The notes under the pieces were generated by a model. The model made no database searches. It was not told the origin of the DNA and was given only the letters and a program-made list of their open reading frames with translations. Made by a program: the position numbers and the translations under genes. Below, piece by piece: positions 11,524 to 22,029 of a DNA stretch of 64,000 nucleotides; positions within the stretch are counted from its first letter, which is position 1, and each line of letters opens with the position of its first letter. Origin of the DNA: Thereva unica (taxonomy: Eukaryota; Arthropoda; Insecta; Diptera; Therevidae); NCBI GenBank assembly GCA_949987705.1, contig OX465281.1, forward strand, positions 174,234,516-174,298,515. The letters run 5' to 3'.

Positions 11524-12233
11524 GGGGTTACATGGGTTTACTCGGGGGAAAAAAGGTCTATTTTCAACATTTTTTTTTTTATTTAAAAAAGGACATATTT
11601 TATTCAAACTTTTTACTGTCTTAAAAATATATGTTTGAAAAAGATTTTCTGAAATTTTCAAAACAAAATATTCAAAACTCCGCTATTGCGACGTCATTTC
11701 CGGTGACCCCTCGGAAAAAATGTGCGTTCGCGTTGACAGTACAACTCATGACAGGATCATCAGAATTGAAAAAAAAAATCCTATTTTAGTTAAGACCATA
11801 AACTAGAATCTGAACGAAGGAAAAACAAAAAAAGTGAAAATTGGATTTTAGGCAGACCTTTTTACAAAAAAATGCAAATTTTGGTAAAATTTTCTCAACA
11901 TTTCTTTTTTTTTAAATAGTTGTGATTGAAAAAAAAAATCCTTCGTTCAAGTCCTCGTGAATTGTATCTCGAAGACCTGTGTAAAATTTCATCACGATCG
12001 GTTGAGTAGTTTTCGAGAACTTTTGACAACCGACTTTGAAAACACAGTTTCGAGAAAAACGCGTTTAAAGTTTTGAGTAGCAGTGGGCTGAGCCTTGAGC
12101 GCGCAACTTCCCAAGGCTGTATCTCCGAAACTTTTATTCGGATCGACTTAAAATTTTAGGATAATATTCTCGAGATGTTTTAGATATTAATAAGACAATA
12201 AAAAAAAATCGATTTTTTGACCCATGTAACCCC
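11524..12233. mobile_element. TTAA-flanked non-autonomous DNA transposon, 710 bp
   Basis: Inverted ends GGGGTTACATGGGT and ACCCATGTAACCCC are each bordered by TTAA (11520-11523 and 12234-12237). TTAA target duplications are diagnostic of piggyBac-like transposases. The interior is non-coding and holds phrases such as AAATTTCATCACGATCGG, common in insect repeats. A single copy is present in this window. Confidence 0.65.
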
Positions 12234-12237
12234 TTAA

Positions 12238-13585
12238 CCAATTTATAGATTTTCCAATGAATTTTTTTTGCATTGCTCCATTTTCGGGTAAAATCCAGCG
12301 AACTTCATGTGAGGCACGTCAACTTTAGGCGACATCTGTGGCTAAAAATGAACTAGAAGTTTAGTTTCTGCTACCCATCCATTTCCGGCTATTTTCCCCA
12401 TAAGAGTTTTAGCTCCTAGTATATACCCCTAGTCCGGGAGGCAGCGTTGCATTTTGGCGGCTCATTTCTTCCCACTTGATTTTTTTGCAATAGATAGTTT
12501 AGATAAGACTAATAACAGAAACAACCGTCAGACGCCAGTATCGTGGTGGGGGTGGTCGTGGGAAAATGTGAAAGTGGTAAAAAAAAAATTCGTCGGCTTA
12601 TTTCTTACCACTTGAGCATTTGCACAGCTATTGTTTAAGTGATAATAAAAATTATAAAAACAAGTCAGCTGCGTACCTAGTGGGGGATTATACGTCAGTC
12701 GCTTGTATAAACCTGTCAAAAAAACACATTTTATAAAATCATTTCAAATTCAATGAAACTTATACATAAAATTTCTTTTATAATTAGAAGAATAAAAAGC
12801 ACAATCACCTGTATGCACAATGGGGGTAACACCGTCAGCTGTCAGATAACAAGTGCTGATTGGGTTTTTAACGTTTCATGCACTATTTCCCATCATTATA
12901 ATTTTCCAAAGTAGTTAAATAACCCAAAATATAGATAATTCAGGGCGTTACATAAAATTCTCATTCATCCGACACGCGAAACTGGCTGGAAGCGAGTTAT
13001 TCGTCGAGAAGTGTAACGAGATAATCGCAAAAAAATGCATTCAACCTCAACCACCCGAACAAGTTCGAACTTTGAGCGGCCATAACTTTGAGCCAAATTA
13101 ACTTACAGACCTCATTAAGGGCTCATTTTGTAGATAATTTTATTCTCTAATGACTTTGTATGGATCATTTTCAACTATCATTGCACACAACCGAGTTATT
13201 TGGTATAAACGACCTCTACCTCTTTTTCAAGATGGCGGCTTTTCCCATCACACTGCGTCCCCACAAACTTGGTTTTAACATTGTCAGATGTACCCCAACA
13301 AATTCCAAAAAAAAATTTTTTTTGACCATCATGAAATGCAATTTCATGCCCTTTTTTCGACTAATTGCACTGAGCTAAAAGCACTATAACTCGTACAATA
13401 TTAGCCCTACGAAGGACTTTTTTCGACTTATTACCTGGACTATGGATGTCACAGGACTATGAACGCTTCTGTTTGACAGCTCTGCTCCCGGTTGCAAAAT
13501 GTATGGAAATGAAAATTGTGAATTCAACTTTTAGTTTTTTTTACAAAGTGACAATTCTGTGCGTGTAAATATTTGTTTCGATAAA
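12238..13585. other. Unassigned intergenic DNA
   Basis: Nothing beyond chance frames is open. The composition is moderately AT-rich. Sequence near 13070-13300 (for example AAGATGGCGGCTTTTCCC) has the look of old repeats, but neither ends nor a partner copy are present. Confidence 0.4.
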
Positions 13586-13684
13586 ATGAAGTGCGAGGTA
13601 AAAGGCTGTTCGGAGAAGAAAATGCCGTGGAAGGCAACTGAAAGCATTCGCTATCATAGGAAAGTAATTTTTCCTAATTTATGA
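13586..13684 (+). other. Possible THAP-like zinc-finger start fragment
   Basis: A 32-codon frame begins MKCEVKGCSEKK and includes IRYHRKVIFP. The C-X4-C pair close to the start, followed by HR and FP, is reminiscent of THAP domains found at the N-terminus of P-element-type transposases and THAP proteins. The expected second Cys/His pair is not in frame and there is a stop after 32 codons. It may be an exon or a relic; chance resemblance is quite possible. Confidence 0.2.
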
Positions 13685-13781
13685 ATATCGCTACTTTTTT
13701 TATAGCTTAACGGATTCGTAGGATTAACTAAGGAATGCACTTTTTAAATGTTAATACAAAAACTTATTAATTACAAACCAT

Positions 13782-14189
13782 ACACAATTTAATAACAAAC
13801 ACAATTCTTAAAGCTCACTATAATCACTTGCAATTTAATATCGCACACTATTAAAATCTATTAATCGCTTTGTAATTCACTTTTCAATCACCACTTTTCG
13901 CTTTAGGTCACTTTATAACACTTTCATTGCTTTTTAAACCAAACTGACTTTCCAAACGCCGTTGCAAGTCCCTTTAATATATCCAAGCTCTCCCTTTATC
14001 TAACTTCTAAAACCTTCGCCCGTTTTCTAGTTTGTAGTGGAATATTCTTTCCTTTTTAATAGATCTAAAGTCTAACAGATGGCGCCTTGTTAGCATAGAG
14101 GATAAATCGTAAATTCAAAACCTAACAAAGTCGTTATCAATAACTGTTGATTAAACTTCTAACAAACAGATGGCGCATAAATCATCACA
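13782..14189 (-). repeat. Gypsy element 3' LTR
   Basis: Aligned along its length with 28677-29553 (after removing the MITE there), with an estimated 10-15 percent difference. On the minus strand it starts TGTGATGATTTATGCGCC, directly after a purine-rich tract AAAAAGGCGGCAG that fits a polypurine primer site. The other end is near GAATTGTGT, but the exact base is uncertain because no clear target duplication could be found. Orientation follows from the integrase C-terminus immediately upstream on the minus strand. Confidence 0.75.
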
Positions 14190-15325
14190 CTGCCGCCTTT
14201 TTAGGGCTGTTTGTCCCGAACAGTTATCCATCCTGGATCCGGCTAATGATATGGGCACAGCCTGTCTATGTGCACTGTTTTCTTGTTTTCTTCTTTGCTT
14301 TGGGTCCTTGTTGAATACTGTAGACAACATCGTTGATCCGAGTTAGGATTTTATAGGGTCCGGCCCCTCCGACTGACGCTGAAGTTTCGGAGATTTTCCT
14401 TTCCGTCGCCGAGGGTTGAACAACCAAACGAGGTCCCCTTCCACTCCATCCACTTCTGTTCGCTCGGAGGTCATACCTTGGTTGCATCTTCTCACTGACC
14501 ATTTTCAGTGGCGGATTCACCAGGAAGCAAAAGAAGCAAAAGAAGCTTGGGGCCCCGCTTGGACAGGGACCCCAAAAATTGAAAAATTTTGAAAAAATTC
14601 GGAAATTTGAAAAAAAAATCAAAAAGAAAAAATCCATGTAAACAATATCGATTATTCATTGTCCCCAAACGATTTTAATTTAGTTCAAAACGGTAATATT
14701 GTGGGGAGGGGGGGTTTAATTTTAGAATGAGGGTCCCGAAAACCAGAGGTTGCTTGGGGCCCCGTCATAGGTAAATCCGGCACTGGCCATTTTAAGATTC
14801 TCCCTTGCGATTCTCTCAACTGAGGCTCCCACGGTGTATTGTCACGTTTCTTCTTTTGCTCTTACTCGAGGGCCCTTAATGCCGGCACAAACTGTGCATT
14901 TACACCAGTTGGTAACATCCTCCCGCATGTGGAGCCAAAGAATATCTCCTTTTTTGCCCAGAGTTTTGTTGACTCCCAAATGTCCTCCTGATGGGCTATT
15001 ATGACACTCCTCGAGAATCTCCAGCACGTGAAACTAGCACCTGCATTCGATGAGATCAACTGTTTCCCTTTCTCTTCAGGAGTTTGCTTCTCTCTGCTAT
15101 GACTTTCCAGCTAGGCTTCTCCTCGTATTCTTTCCATGAGAAAATCGGAGAAATATCCGAGTCGTCGCGTTGCTCATCTCGAATTCTCTGGTCCTCATAT
15201 CCTTTACTTGACTCAACAATCATCCTTTGACACTTTTCCTCGTTACGTCGATATTTAAAACCTGGTTCGCATGGTCGCCGGGACAGTGCAGTATCCATTG
15301 GAATTCCCCTGTTGCAATGGTGCAT
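14190..15325 (-). pseudogene. Gypsy pol 3' part: integrase remnants
   Basis: Minus-strand frames, shifted several times, read in order as the region after RNase H (ALSRRPCEPG), the integrase zinc-binding module (LEECHNSPSGGHLGVNKTL, then a CKCTVCAGIKGPR Cys pair) and the integrase C-terminal segment (KMQPRYDLRANRSG then INDVVYSIQ). The catalytic core between the zinc module and the C-terminal segment is mostly gone. A hAT-type MITE at 14506-14785 interrupts the C-terminal segment. This is a decayed Ty3/gypsy element of the mdg1/412-like kind, not functional. Confidence 0.8.
14506..14785. mobile_element. hAT-type MITE in gypsy integrase, 280 bp
   Basis: Imperfect terminal repeats, CAGTGGCGGATTCAC and the complement of GTAAATCCGGCACTG, are flanked by an 8-base duplication with one mismatch (ACCATTTT at 14498-14505, GCCATTTT at 14786-14793). 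Internal CTTGGGGCCCCG motifs occur near both ends in opposite orientation. Non-coding. Confidence 0.8.
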
Positions 15326-15491
15326 TCACGTACAAAGCTGGCAACAAGCGCCTTGTGACTTGCAGCTTGCTGCAAGCGCTTACGAAAACTTATGTATTTC
15401 ACAGTAAACGCTGGAAGAAATTACAGTCATCGAGATGTCTTCGTCAAGTGACGATGAGCTATTTTTAATTGAAAATGTAGCGTTGAAACTA

Positions 15492-17426
15492 TTACAACAA
15501 AATTTGCGACAAAATTTCCACTTTTTTTCCTTCAATCTCTAATATTGTAGATTGATAGTCATCAGATCTTTTACGTTTAATTCGATTAACCGCATGTGTG
15601 TTAAAACTTATATTTGGTGTTCCCACTTCTTCAACCTCGGTAGTGGCAGAGGGAATGGTTCTGGCGCGGCCACTTGAATCCTCTGTAGCGTTGTTGTTTG
15701 CATTATTTTTTACATGATCTGCCTCTTTGCCACTTGCGCTGGGCACAACTTCTTCAACATATTCTTCTATGGCGTGTACATTGTAATCTTCTGTTGCCTC
15801 TAAACCTGCGATTGCAGAACAGTTACCTGACGTTTGCCGAGGTCTAACTATTTCTTTTAAGAAAGAAAGATCTTTAAAGTGTTGCCATTTGCTAGTCATC
15901 ATTTCTGCAGCTCCGGCTCCAGATTTCGAGCGTGTTACTTTTGTGTGTTCCGAGGCATATTGATCTCTGAGGTACTTCCACTTTTTCTTCAGCAAATGAT
16001 CTGAAAATTAGAACATGCATACATACAACTTTGAGGTTCTCACAAATCTTAAAATGAAAAAAGTTAAAAATCTTTAAAATTCCTTTATAAATCGTATGCT
16101 CTCTAACAATTTTCTTCACTTGCTGGTACTTAGCCACTGGCTCGTCGTTCAAGACTCTCTCTTTCAGTTTCCGCGTTGGTACAAGTACTGTATGCGACAT
16201 AGTTAGAGCAGTAGTGCGGGCCATATGGAAAACCCTTTATCCTCTACATATGCCTGTGCCAACAAAGGATCTATTTTTAGAAATTTCCAATGATTGTTTC
16301 TCCCTCTGGAACTTTCCTAATTGTTTAGGATGTTTAGATGGTAAGCATGTGAGGATAAAGTGCCCAGCTCAATCAGGATCAATGTTTCATAACTACAAAC
16401 AATTTTTCTCAACAGTCTTGCAGGGCGTAGCAGACGCTCATTACCGTTTTGTAGTTATTGATGTGGGTGGTTGTGGAAAACAAAATGACGGGAGTACATT
16501 TGCATCATCTGATCTGTTTAAAATAATGCAAAAACATAAACTTGATATTCCTAACCCAACATTTCTACCAGAAACCAATGTCAAAGCACCATATGTCTTT
16601 GTCGGAGATGATGCATATCCGCTAATGCCCAACCTCCTTAAACCCTTCTCAAAAAATAATCTTAGTTTCGATGAGGAAATGTACAATAAAAGGTTATCAC
16701 GAATGAGAAAGTCGATTGAGTGTGCTTTTGGTATTTTGTTTGCTAAATGGAGATTATTATCAACTGATACACAAATCAATGTTGTGGAGGACATAATCAA
16801 GTGTATATGTTTGCTAATATAATCATTGATAAAGAGAGTATGCAGCATAATCTAATGGAAACCGAAGTTACTGCTGTGCTAAAAACAAAAGCTAAACCTT
16901 TGGGAAGGCCAACAAATTCAGCCATAAATATAAGGGATTTGTTTAAGACATACTTTGCAAATAATCCTTTAGTCTTCACAGAGTGAATCGATTCATAAAT
17001 TCAAACCGATCTTGATTGCATTTTATTTTTCGGTTGACAATGTGTTAAAGTAGTAGGTTATTAAATAAAATAAATGTATGTATTCGATTAAAAATTTAAC
17101 ATCTATATACAGTAATGAATACTTTTCATTTGATATACCTTTTGAATAATATGTAATTTTTTCAGAGTTTATTTAAACACTACTTATGTTTTATATAGGT
17201 AGTACATAGGTATGTCATTTCTCATTTGCTAAAATATTACAAATATAAATGTATTTCAACATTTGAAAACAATCTTTTATTTATAAATACCTTCAACTTT
17301 CATTTCAGTGGATATCTCCTTCCAGCTCTTGTCAACATGAAATCGGTTTGCATGTAATTTAATTCGTTTGTCCCAAATAGCCCTTCTTCCAAAATCACAA
17401 CTAATTAATTGCTCTGCATCTACCAT
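15492..17426 (-). CDS. MADF-domain protein of a PIF/Harbinger element, two exons
   Basis: The gene has exon 1 at 17291-17426 and exon 2 at 15492-16000, joined by a GT...AG intron of 1290 bases; the phase matches exactly, giving 214 codons without a stop. The MADF DNA-binding domain spans both exons: exon 1 gives LISCDFGRRAIWDKRI and SWKEISTEMKVE, exon 2 continues DHLLKKKWKYLRDQY and SKWQHFKDLSFLKE. The acidic, asparagine-rich remainder ends in NRIKRKRSDDYQSTILEIEG, which may mediate oligomer contacts. PIF/Harbinger elements carry such a Myb/SANT- or MADF-type partner that helps import and guide the transposase. Here the transposase gene lies on the opposite strand inside the intron. The reading frame looks intact. 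Confidence 0.8.
16091..16984 (+). pseudogene. PIF/Harbinger DDE transposase, one frameshift, 5' incomplete
   Basis: The + frame reads LATGSSFKTLSFSFRVGTS, then the DDE nuclease: first Asp in LGCLDGKHVRIKCP, second Asp in VIDVGGCGKQNDGSTF, and Glu in RMRKSIECAFGILFAKWRLL. This order and spacing match HARBI1-type DDE_Tnp_4 transposases, which cut and paste DNA at TWA targets. A short deletion near 16815 shifts the frame; the C-terminus continues in the next frame to 16984 (IRDLFKTYFANNP). The usual N-terminal 100 or so residues are not contiguous; a small frame at 15431-15490 (MSSSSDDELFLIEN) resembles family N-termini but cannot be joined. The gene lies inside the MADF intron, antisense. Confidence 0.85.
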
Positions 17427-17437
17427 TTTATTAATAT

Positions 17438-17640
17438 ACAGTGAGCCGCAAAAGTATAGGTACCTCTGAAATGAATACAGAAAACATTCGTATAAGGGCG
17501 ATTCTCCGGAACTTTTAACCTGCTTGTCGCTTCAAAATTTTTATGAATTACAATTTTTGTAGGAAGATTAAAAATAAAAGAAGCTATCGATAATGTTAAG
17601 AAATTATTAATGAGCAATGAGATATAAGTACGAAGTCATT
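17438..17640. repeat. Possible Tc1-like end and duplicated motif
   Basis: The sequence ACAGTGAGCCGCAAAAGTAT at about 17439 looks like a Tc1/mariner end. GGGCGATTCTCCGGAAC at about 17503 recurs inverted at about 25210-25230, and GCAAAA-TATAGGTACCT recurs directly at about 25385. These pieces flank the Penelope/Helitron block and may be parts of one interrupted element, but no complete pair of ends could be demonstrated. Confidence 0.3.
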
Positions 17641-17649
17641 TAAAACGAT

Positions 17650-18364
17650 ATTTTTCAATGAAATTTGAAAAAATGTTCCGTTACCTGTCACTTTCCGGCC
17701 TGTCTTTAGCGCTAATCTGAATGAAAAACTATTTATATTTGTATTATTAAAAAATCATACAGAGCATTGGTGATCCTTTATTTTATTTATGATATATGAA
17801 AACGGACGTTTCGGCATTCATATTTATGCCATCATCAGCTAAAATTTGACATTAATTTTATAGTTAAACATACAATTAATTATAATTACAAAGTTTTACA
17901 ATAATCATTACAAATTTATAATACAATAACTAGTAATCTTACCAGAAAAGAACATTGTCTAAAAGTTGGAAAATCCAGTTATCATTACGTCAGGTGACAT
18001 CATAATTATTGTTTGATGTTTTATTTTTAAATTAATGTAAAGTTGGTAATGAACAGAAATTTATAAAGTGTATTTTTGTTTAATCTGCTATTATTATGAT
18101 TGTTTATATCATTCGAAAACTTCATTTTATTAATTATTTTTATATTTTTATTAAAAATAAACCAAAAAACATGTTAACAAAACACAAATGTTCCAGCCCT
18201 TATGGGGAAGAAGGTAAAACTGTACAATGAAAAAAGAATTGATAACATTGAAAAATAAAAATCAGAAGAGCCAACATCAATGAATATAGTTTTGATTAAT
18301 TGCTGAATGGTTGTGGGATGAAATATATTGAGATGAAAAAAACAGATTTAAGTATATGTAATTA
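17650..18364 (-). mobile_element. Penelope-like element 3' region, cut off by Helitron
   Basis: On the minus strand this AT-rich non-coding DNA continues the Penelope-like element beyond the Helitron that interrupts its ORF 3' end. The Helitron occupies 18365-22039, so 18364 is the next base of the older element. It includes the hammerhead-like motif at 17804-17839. The exact 3' end of the element was not found. Confidence 0.55.
17804..17839 (-). ncRNA. Hammerhead-ribozyme-like motif of the Penelope element
   Basis: Read on the minus strand: GCTGATGA, then a 5-base-pair stem GGCAT/ATGCC closed by an AT-rich loop, then GAAAC and GTC. CUGAUGA and GAAA are the conserved catalytic blocks of the hammerhead ribozyme, the stem sits where stem II belongs, and GUC is a usual cleavage triplet. 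Hammerhead motifs are known in Penelope-like elements. Stems I and III are not evident, so activity as a monomer is doubtful and the resemblance may be vestigial. Confidence 0.5.
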
Positions 18365-18717
18365 CTAGCATAAAACCCGCGTGCCTTGCAACGCCTTTAA
18401 AAACTGTTTATTATGTGCAATGTTTTCCTTAAAAAAAAACCAACAAAAAAGTCAGCTGTTATTATCCCTAAAAAGGGTTTATTATAGTGCATTTTTTTAA
18501 TAAATGTGGTAAACAAATTACTGCGAATCTCCTCAACAAATCTGCAAGTTTTAAAGTAGATTGGCATGTATATGTCATCAAGAAAAGTGACATTTTAGGG
18601 TTTGACGAACGTTCGTTAAGTTTGTTCGCCTATTTACGTGGATGTAAGAAATTATGAAGCAATCACAAATGAATATTAAATAAAGTGAATTTCGAGTCAT
18701 TCATTTCTACGTGATTA

Positions 18718-21700
18718 TAGGGATGCACTGTCAAAATTTCAGCCCTTCAGCTTCAGAGGTTTGGGTTAACCCCATTTCATCCCCTTAGGGGATGAATTTC
18801 GAATACTCGCCTCTTAGTGGATGTCCATGTCATTATAGGGATGCACTGTCCAAATTTCAACCCTGTAGTTCCAGTAGTTTGGTAAACCAAATTTTACCCC
18901 TTTAGGGGATGAATTTCGAAAAATCGCTTCTTAGTAAATGTCCACGATGCACTGTCAAAATTTCAGCCGTTTAGCTCCAGCGGTTTGGCTTAACCCCATT
19001 TAACCCCCTTAGGGGATAAATTTCAATCGTCCCTAAGTGGATGCCCACGTCATTGTAGTGATGCACGGTCAAAATTAGAGCCCTCCAGCTTCAGCGGTGT
19101 GGGTTAATCCCATTTCACCCCATTAGGGGATAAATTTCGGAAAATCGCCTCTTAGTGGATGTCCACGTCGTTAAGGGGATGCACTGTCCAAATTTCAGCC
19201 CTATAGCTCCAGCGGTTTGGATAAACTCCATTTCACCCCCTTAGGGGATGAATTTCAAAAAATCGCTTTATAGTGGATGTCCACTCCATTATAGAGATGC
19301 ACTGTCCAAATTTCAGCCCTATAGCTTTAGCGGTTTGTAAAAACCCCATTTCACACCCTTAGGGGATGAATTTCGAAAAATCGCTCTTTAGTGGATGTAA
19401 ACGTCATTATAGGGATGCACTGTCAAAATTTCAGCCGTATAGCTTTAGAGGTTTGTATAAACCCCATTTCACACCCTTAGGCCGCGCGCACACAGAAAGC
19501 GGAGCGGAGCGGAGCTTATCAGCTCTGCCCTAACTATACATTAAAATCCCTATTACTGCGCACACTGTAAGCTGAGCGGAGCTGATCAGCTACTGGCGGA
19601 GCGGAGTTGATTTTTCTTGCTGGTTTTGTGGCAATTGTCTCAGCGCGTAAAAATGATTCCGAATGAAAAATTCTTTAGAAAAATTCTGTATATGGAATTC
19701 GAAAAGGTTTTCTAGGAAATTGGGCTGAAGCAATTTTGAGGATACCATTTTAAATCAACTCGTATAATGAATGATGACCCAAATAATGAAGCAAACATAA
19801 TTCTACGTAAATTCCCAAAAAATGCTCTTCTCCGCTCCGATTTTGGTGTGCGCACCGATAAGCTCAGCTCCGGTCAGCTCGGATAAGCTCAGCTCCGCTC
19901 CGCTTTCTGTGTGCGCGCGGCCTTAGGGGATGAATTTCGAAAAATCGCTCTTTAGTGGATGTCCACGTCATTATAGGGATGCACTGTTAAAATTTCAATT
20001 CTATAGCTCCAGCGGTTTGGATAAACCCTATTTCACCCCCCTAAGGGATGAATTTCGAAAAATTGATTTATAGTGGATGTCCACGCCATTATAGAGATGC
20101 ACTGTCAAAATTTCAGCCCTATAGCTCCAACGGTTTGGATAAACCCCATTTCACCCCCTTAGGGAATGAATTTCGAAAAATCGCTTTTTAGTGGATGTAA
20201 ACGTCATTATAGGGATGCACTGTCAAACTTTCAGCCCTTTAGCTCCAGCGATTTGGGTAAACCCGCTTAGGGGATGAATTTCGAAAAATCGCTTCTTAGT
20301 GGATGTCCACGCCATTATAGGGATGCACTGTCAAAATTTCAGCCCTATAGCTCCAACGGTTTGGATAAACCCCATTTCACCCCCTTAGGGGATGAATTTC
20401 GAAAAATCGTTTCTTAGTGGATGTCCACGCCATTATAGGGATGCACTGTCAAAATTTCAGCCCTATAGCTCCAACGGTTTGAATAAACCCCATTTCACCC
20501 CCTTAGGGGATGAATTTCGAAAAATCGCTTCTTAGTGGATGTCCACGCCATTATAGGGATGCACTGTCAAAATTTCAGCCCTATAGCTCCAACGGTTTGG
20601 ATAAACCCCATTTCACCCCCTTAGGGGATGAATTTCGAAAAATCGCTTTTTAGTGGATGTAAACGTCATTATAGGGATGCACTGTCAAAATTTCAGCCCT
20701 ACAGCTCCAGCGGTTTGGGTAAACCCCATTTCACCCCCTTAGGGGATGAATTTCGAAAAATCGCTTCTTAGTGGATGTCCACGCCATTATAGGGATGCAC
20801 TGTCAAAATTTCAGCCCTATAGCTCCAACGGTTTGGATAAACCCCATTTCACCCCCTTAGGGGATGAATTTCGAAAAATCGCTTCTTAGTGGATGTCCAC
20901 GCCATTATAGGGATGCACTGTCAAAATTTCAGCCCTATAGCTCCAACGGTTTGGATAAACCCCATTTCACCCCCTTAGGGGATGAATTTCGAAAAATCGC
21001 TTCTTAGTGGATGTCCACGCCATTATAGGGATGCACTGTCAAAATTTCAGCCCTATAGCTCCAACGGTTTGGATAAACCCTATTTCACCCCCTTAGGGGA
21101 TGAATTTCAAAAAATCGTTTTTTAGTGGATGTAAACGTCATTATAGGGATGCACTGTCAAAATTTCAGCCCTACAGCTCCAGCGGTTTGGGTAAACCCCA
21201 TTTCACCCCCTTAGGGGATGAATTTCGAAAAATCGCTTCTTAGTGGATGTCCACGCCATTATAGGGATGCACTGTCAAAATTTCAGCCCTATAGCTCCAA
21301 CGGTTTGGATAAACCCCATTTCACCCCCTTAGGGGATGAATTTCGAAAAATCGCTTCTTAGTGGATGTCCACGCCATTATAGGGATGCACTGTCAAAATT
21401 TCAGCCCTATAGCTCCAACGGTTTGGATAAACCCCATTTCACCCCCTTAGGGGATGAATTTCGAAAAATCGCTTCTTAGTGGATGTCCACGCCATTATAG
21501 GGATGCACTGTCAAAATTTCAGCCCTATAGCTCCAACGGTTTGGATAAACCCTATTTCACCCCCTTAGGGGATGAATTTCAAAAAATCGTTTTTTAGTGG
21601 ATGTAAACGTCATTATAGGGATGCACTGTCCAAATTTCAGCCCTATAGCTCCAGCGGTTTGGATAAACCCCATTTCACCCCCTTAGGGGATGAATTTCGA

Positions 21701-21775
21701 AAAATCGCTTTTTAGTGGATGTCCACGCCATTATAGGGATGCACAGTCAAAATTTCAGCCCTTTAGCTCTAGCGG
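18718..21775 (-). repeat. 118-bp minisatellite with higher-order structure
   Basis: About 22 monomers of 118 bases, each with GGATGCACTGTCAAAATTTC, AGCCCTATAGCTCC, CCATTTCACCCCCTTAGG and GTGGATGTCCACGCC. The left third is diverged. From about 20189 the monomers are near-identical, and a variant with GTAAACGTCATTATAG recurs every four monomers, at about 20189, 20651, 21123 and 21595, giving a 472-base higher-order unit (462 in the first because of a 10-base deletion). Confidence 0.9.
19480..19922. mobile_element. PIF/Harbinger-type MITE in the minisatellite, 443 bp
   Basis: Perfect terminal inverted repeats of about 31 bases, starting GGCCGCGCGCACACAGAAAG, are flanked by TTA on both sides (19477-19479 and 19923-19925). 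A TWA target duplication is typical of PIF/Harbinger. Subterminal GGAGCGGAGC motifs are repeated in both orientations. Non-coding. It lies in the CCCTTAGGGG part of a monomer, the same place used by the hAT-type MITE in Helitron 1. Confidence 0.82.
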
Positions 21776-21972
21776 TTTAAGTTGTGCGTTGTCTGTCAGT
21801 CAGTTACTTTTTATACAATAGAAAAAAATCCCCTTGCAACTTATTGAACCCCATTTCACCCCCTTCAACCCTTTTGTTCTCCATAAAAAGTAGCCTATGT
21901 CCGTCTCCAAGGTCTAAACTATGTCTGTTGCAAATTTCATCAAAATCGGTTTAGTGGTTTAGGCGTGAAAGC

Positions 21973-21975
21973 GTA

Positions 21976-22008
<33 letters not shown>

Positions 22009-22010
22009 GT
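21973..22010 (-). repeat. GACA microsatellite at Helitron 5' end
   Basis: Eight or so GACA units lie just inside the Helitron 5' end. The same CTGT-rich block stands at the same place in Helitron 1 (about 3318-3342) with fewer units. Confidence 0.85.
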
Positions 22011-22029
22011 TACTTTCGCATTTATAATA

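Noticed and set aside
15892..16224. Minus-strand 110-codon frame as an extra MADF exon
   Set aside because: Most of it runs antisense to the transposase and through the intron; exon 1 at 17291-17426 joins exon 2 in phase instead.
18718..21775. CRISPR-like array of regular repeats
   Set aside because: The units are contiguous 118-base monomers without unique spacers, in an insect Helitron: a minisatellite.
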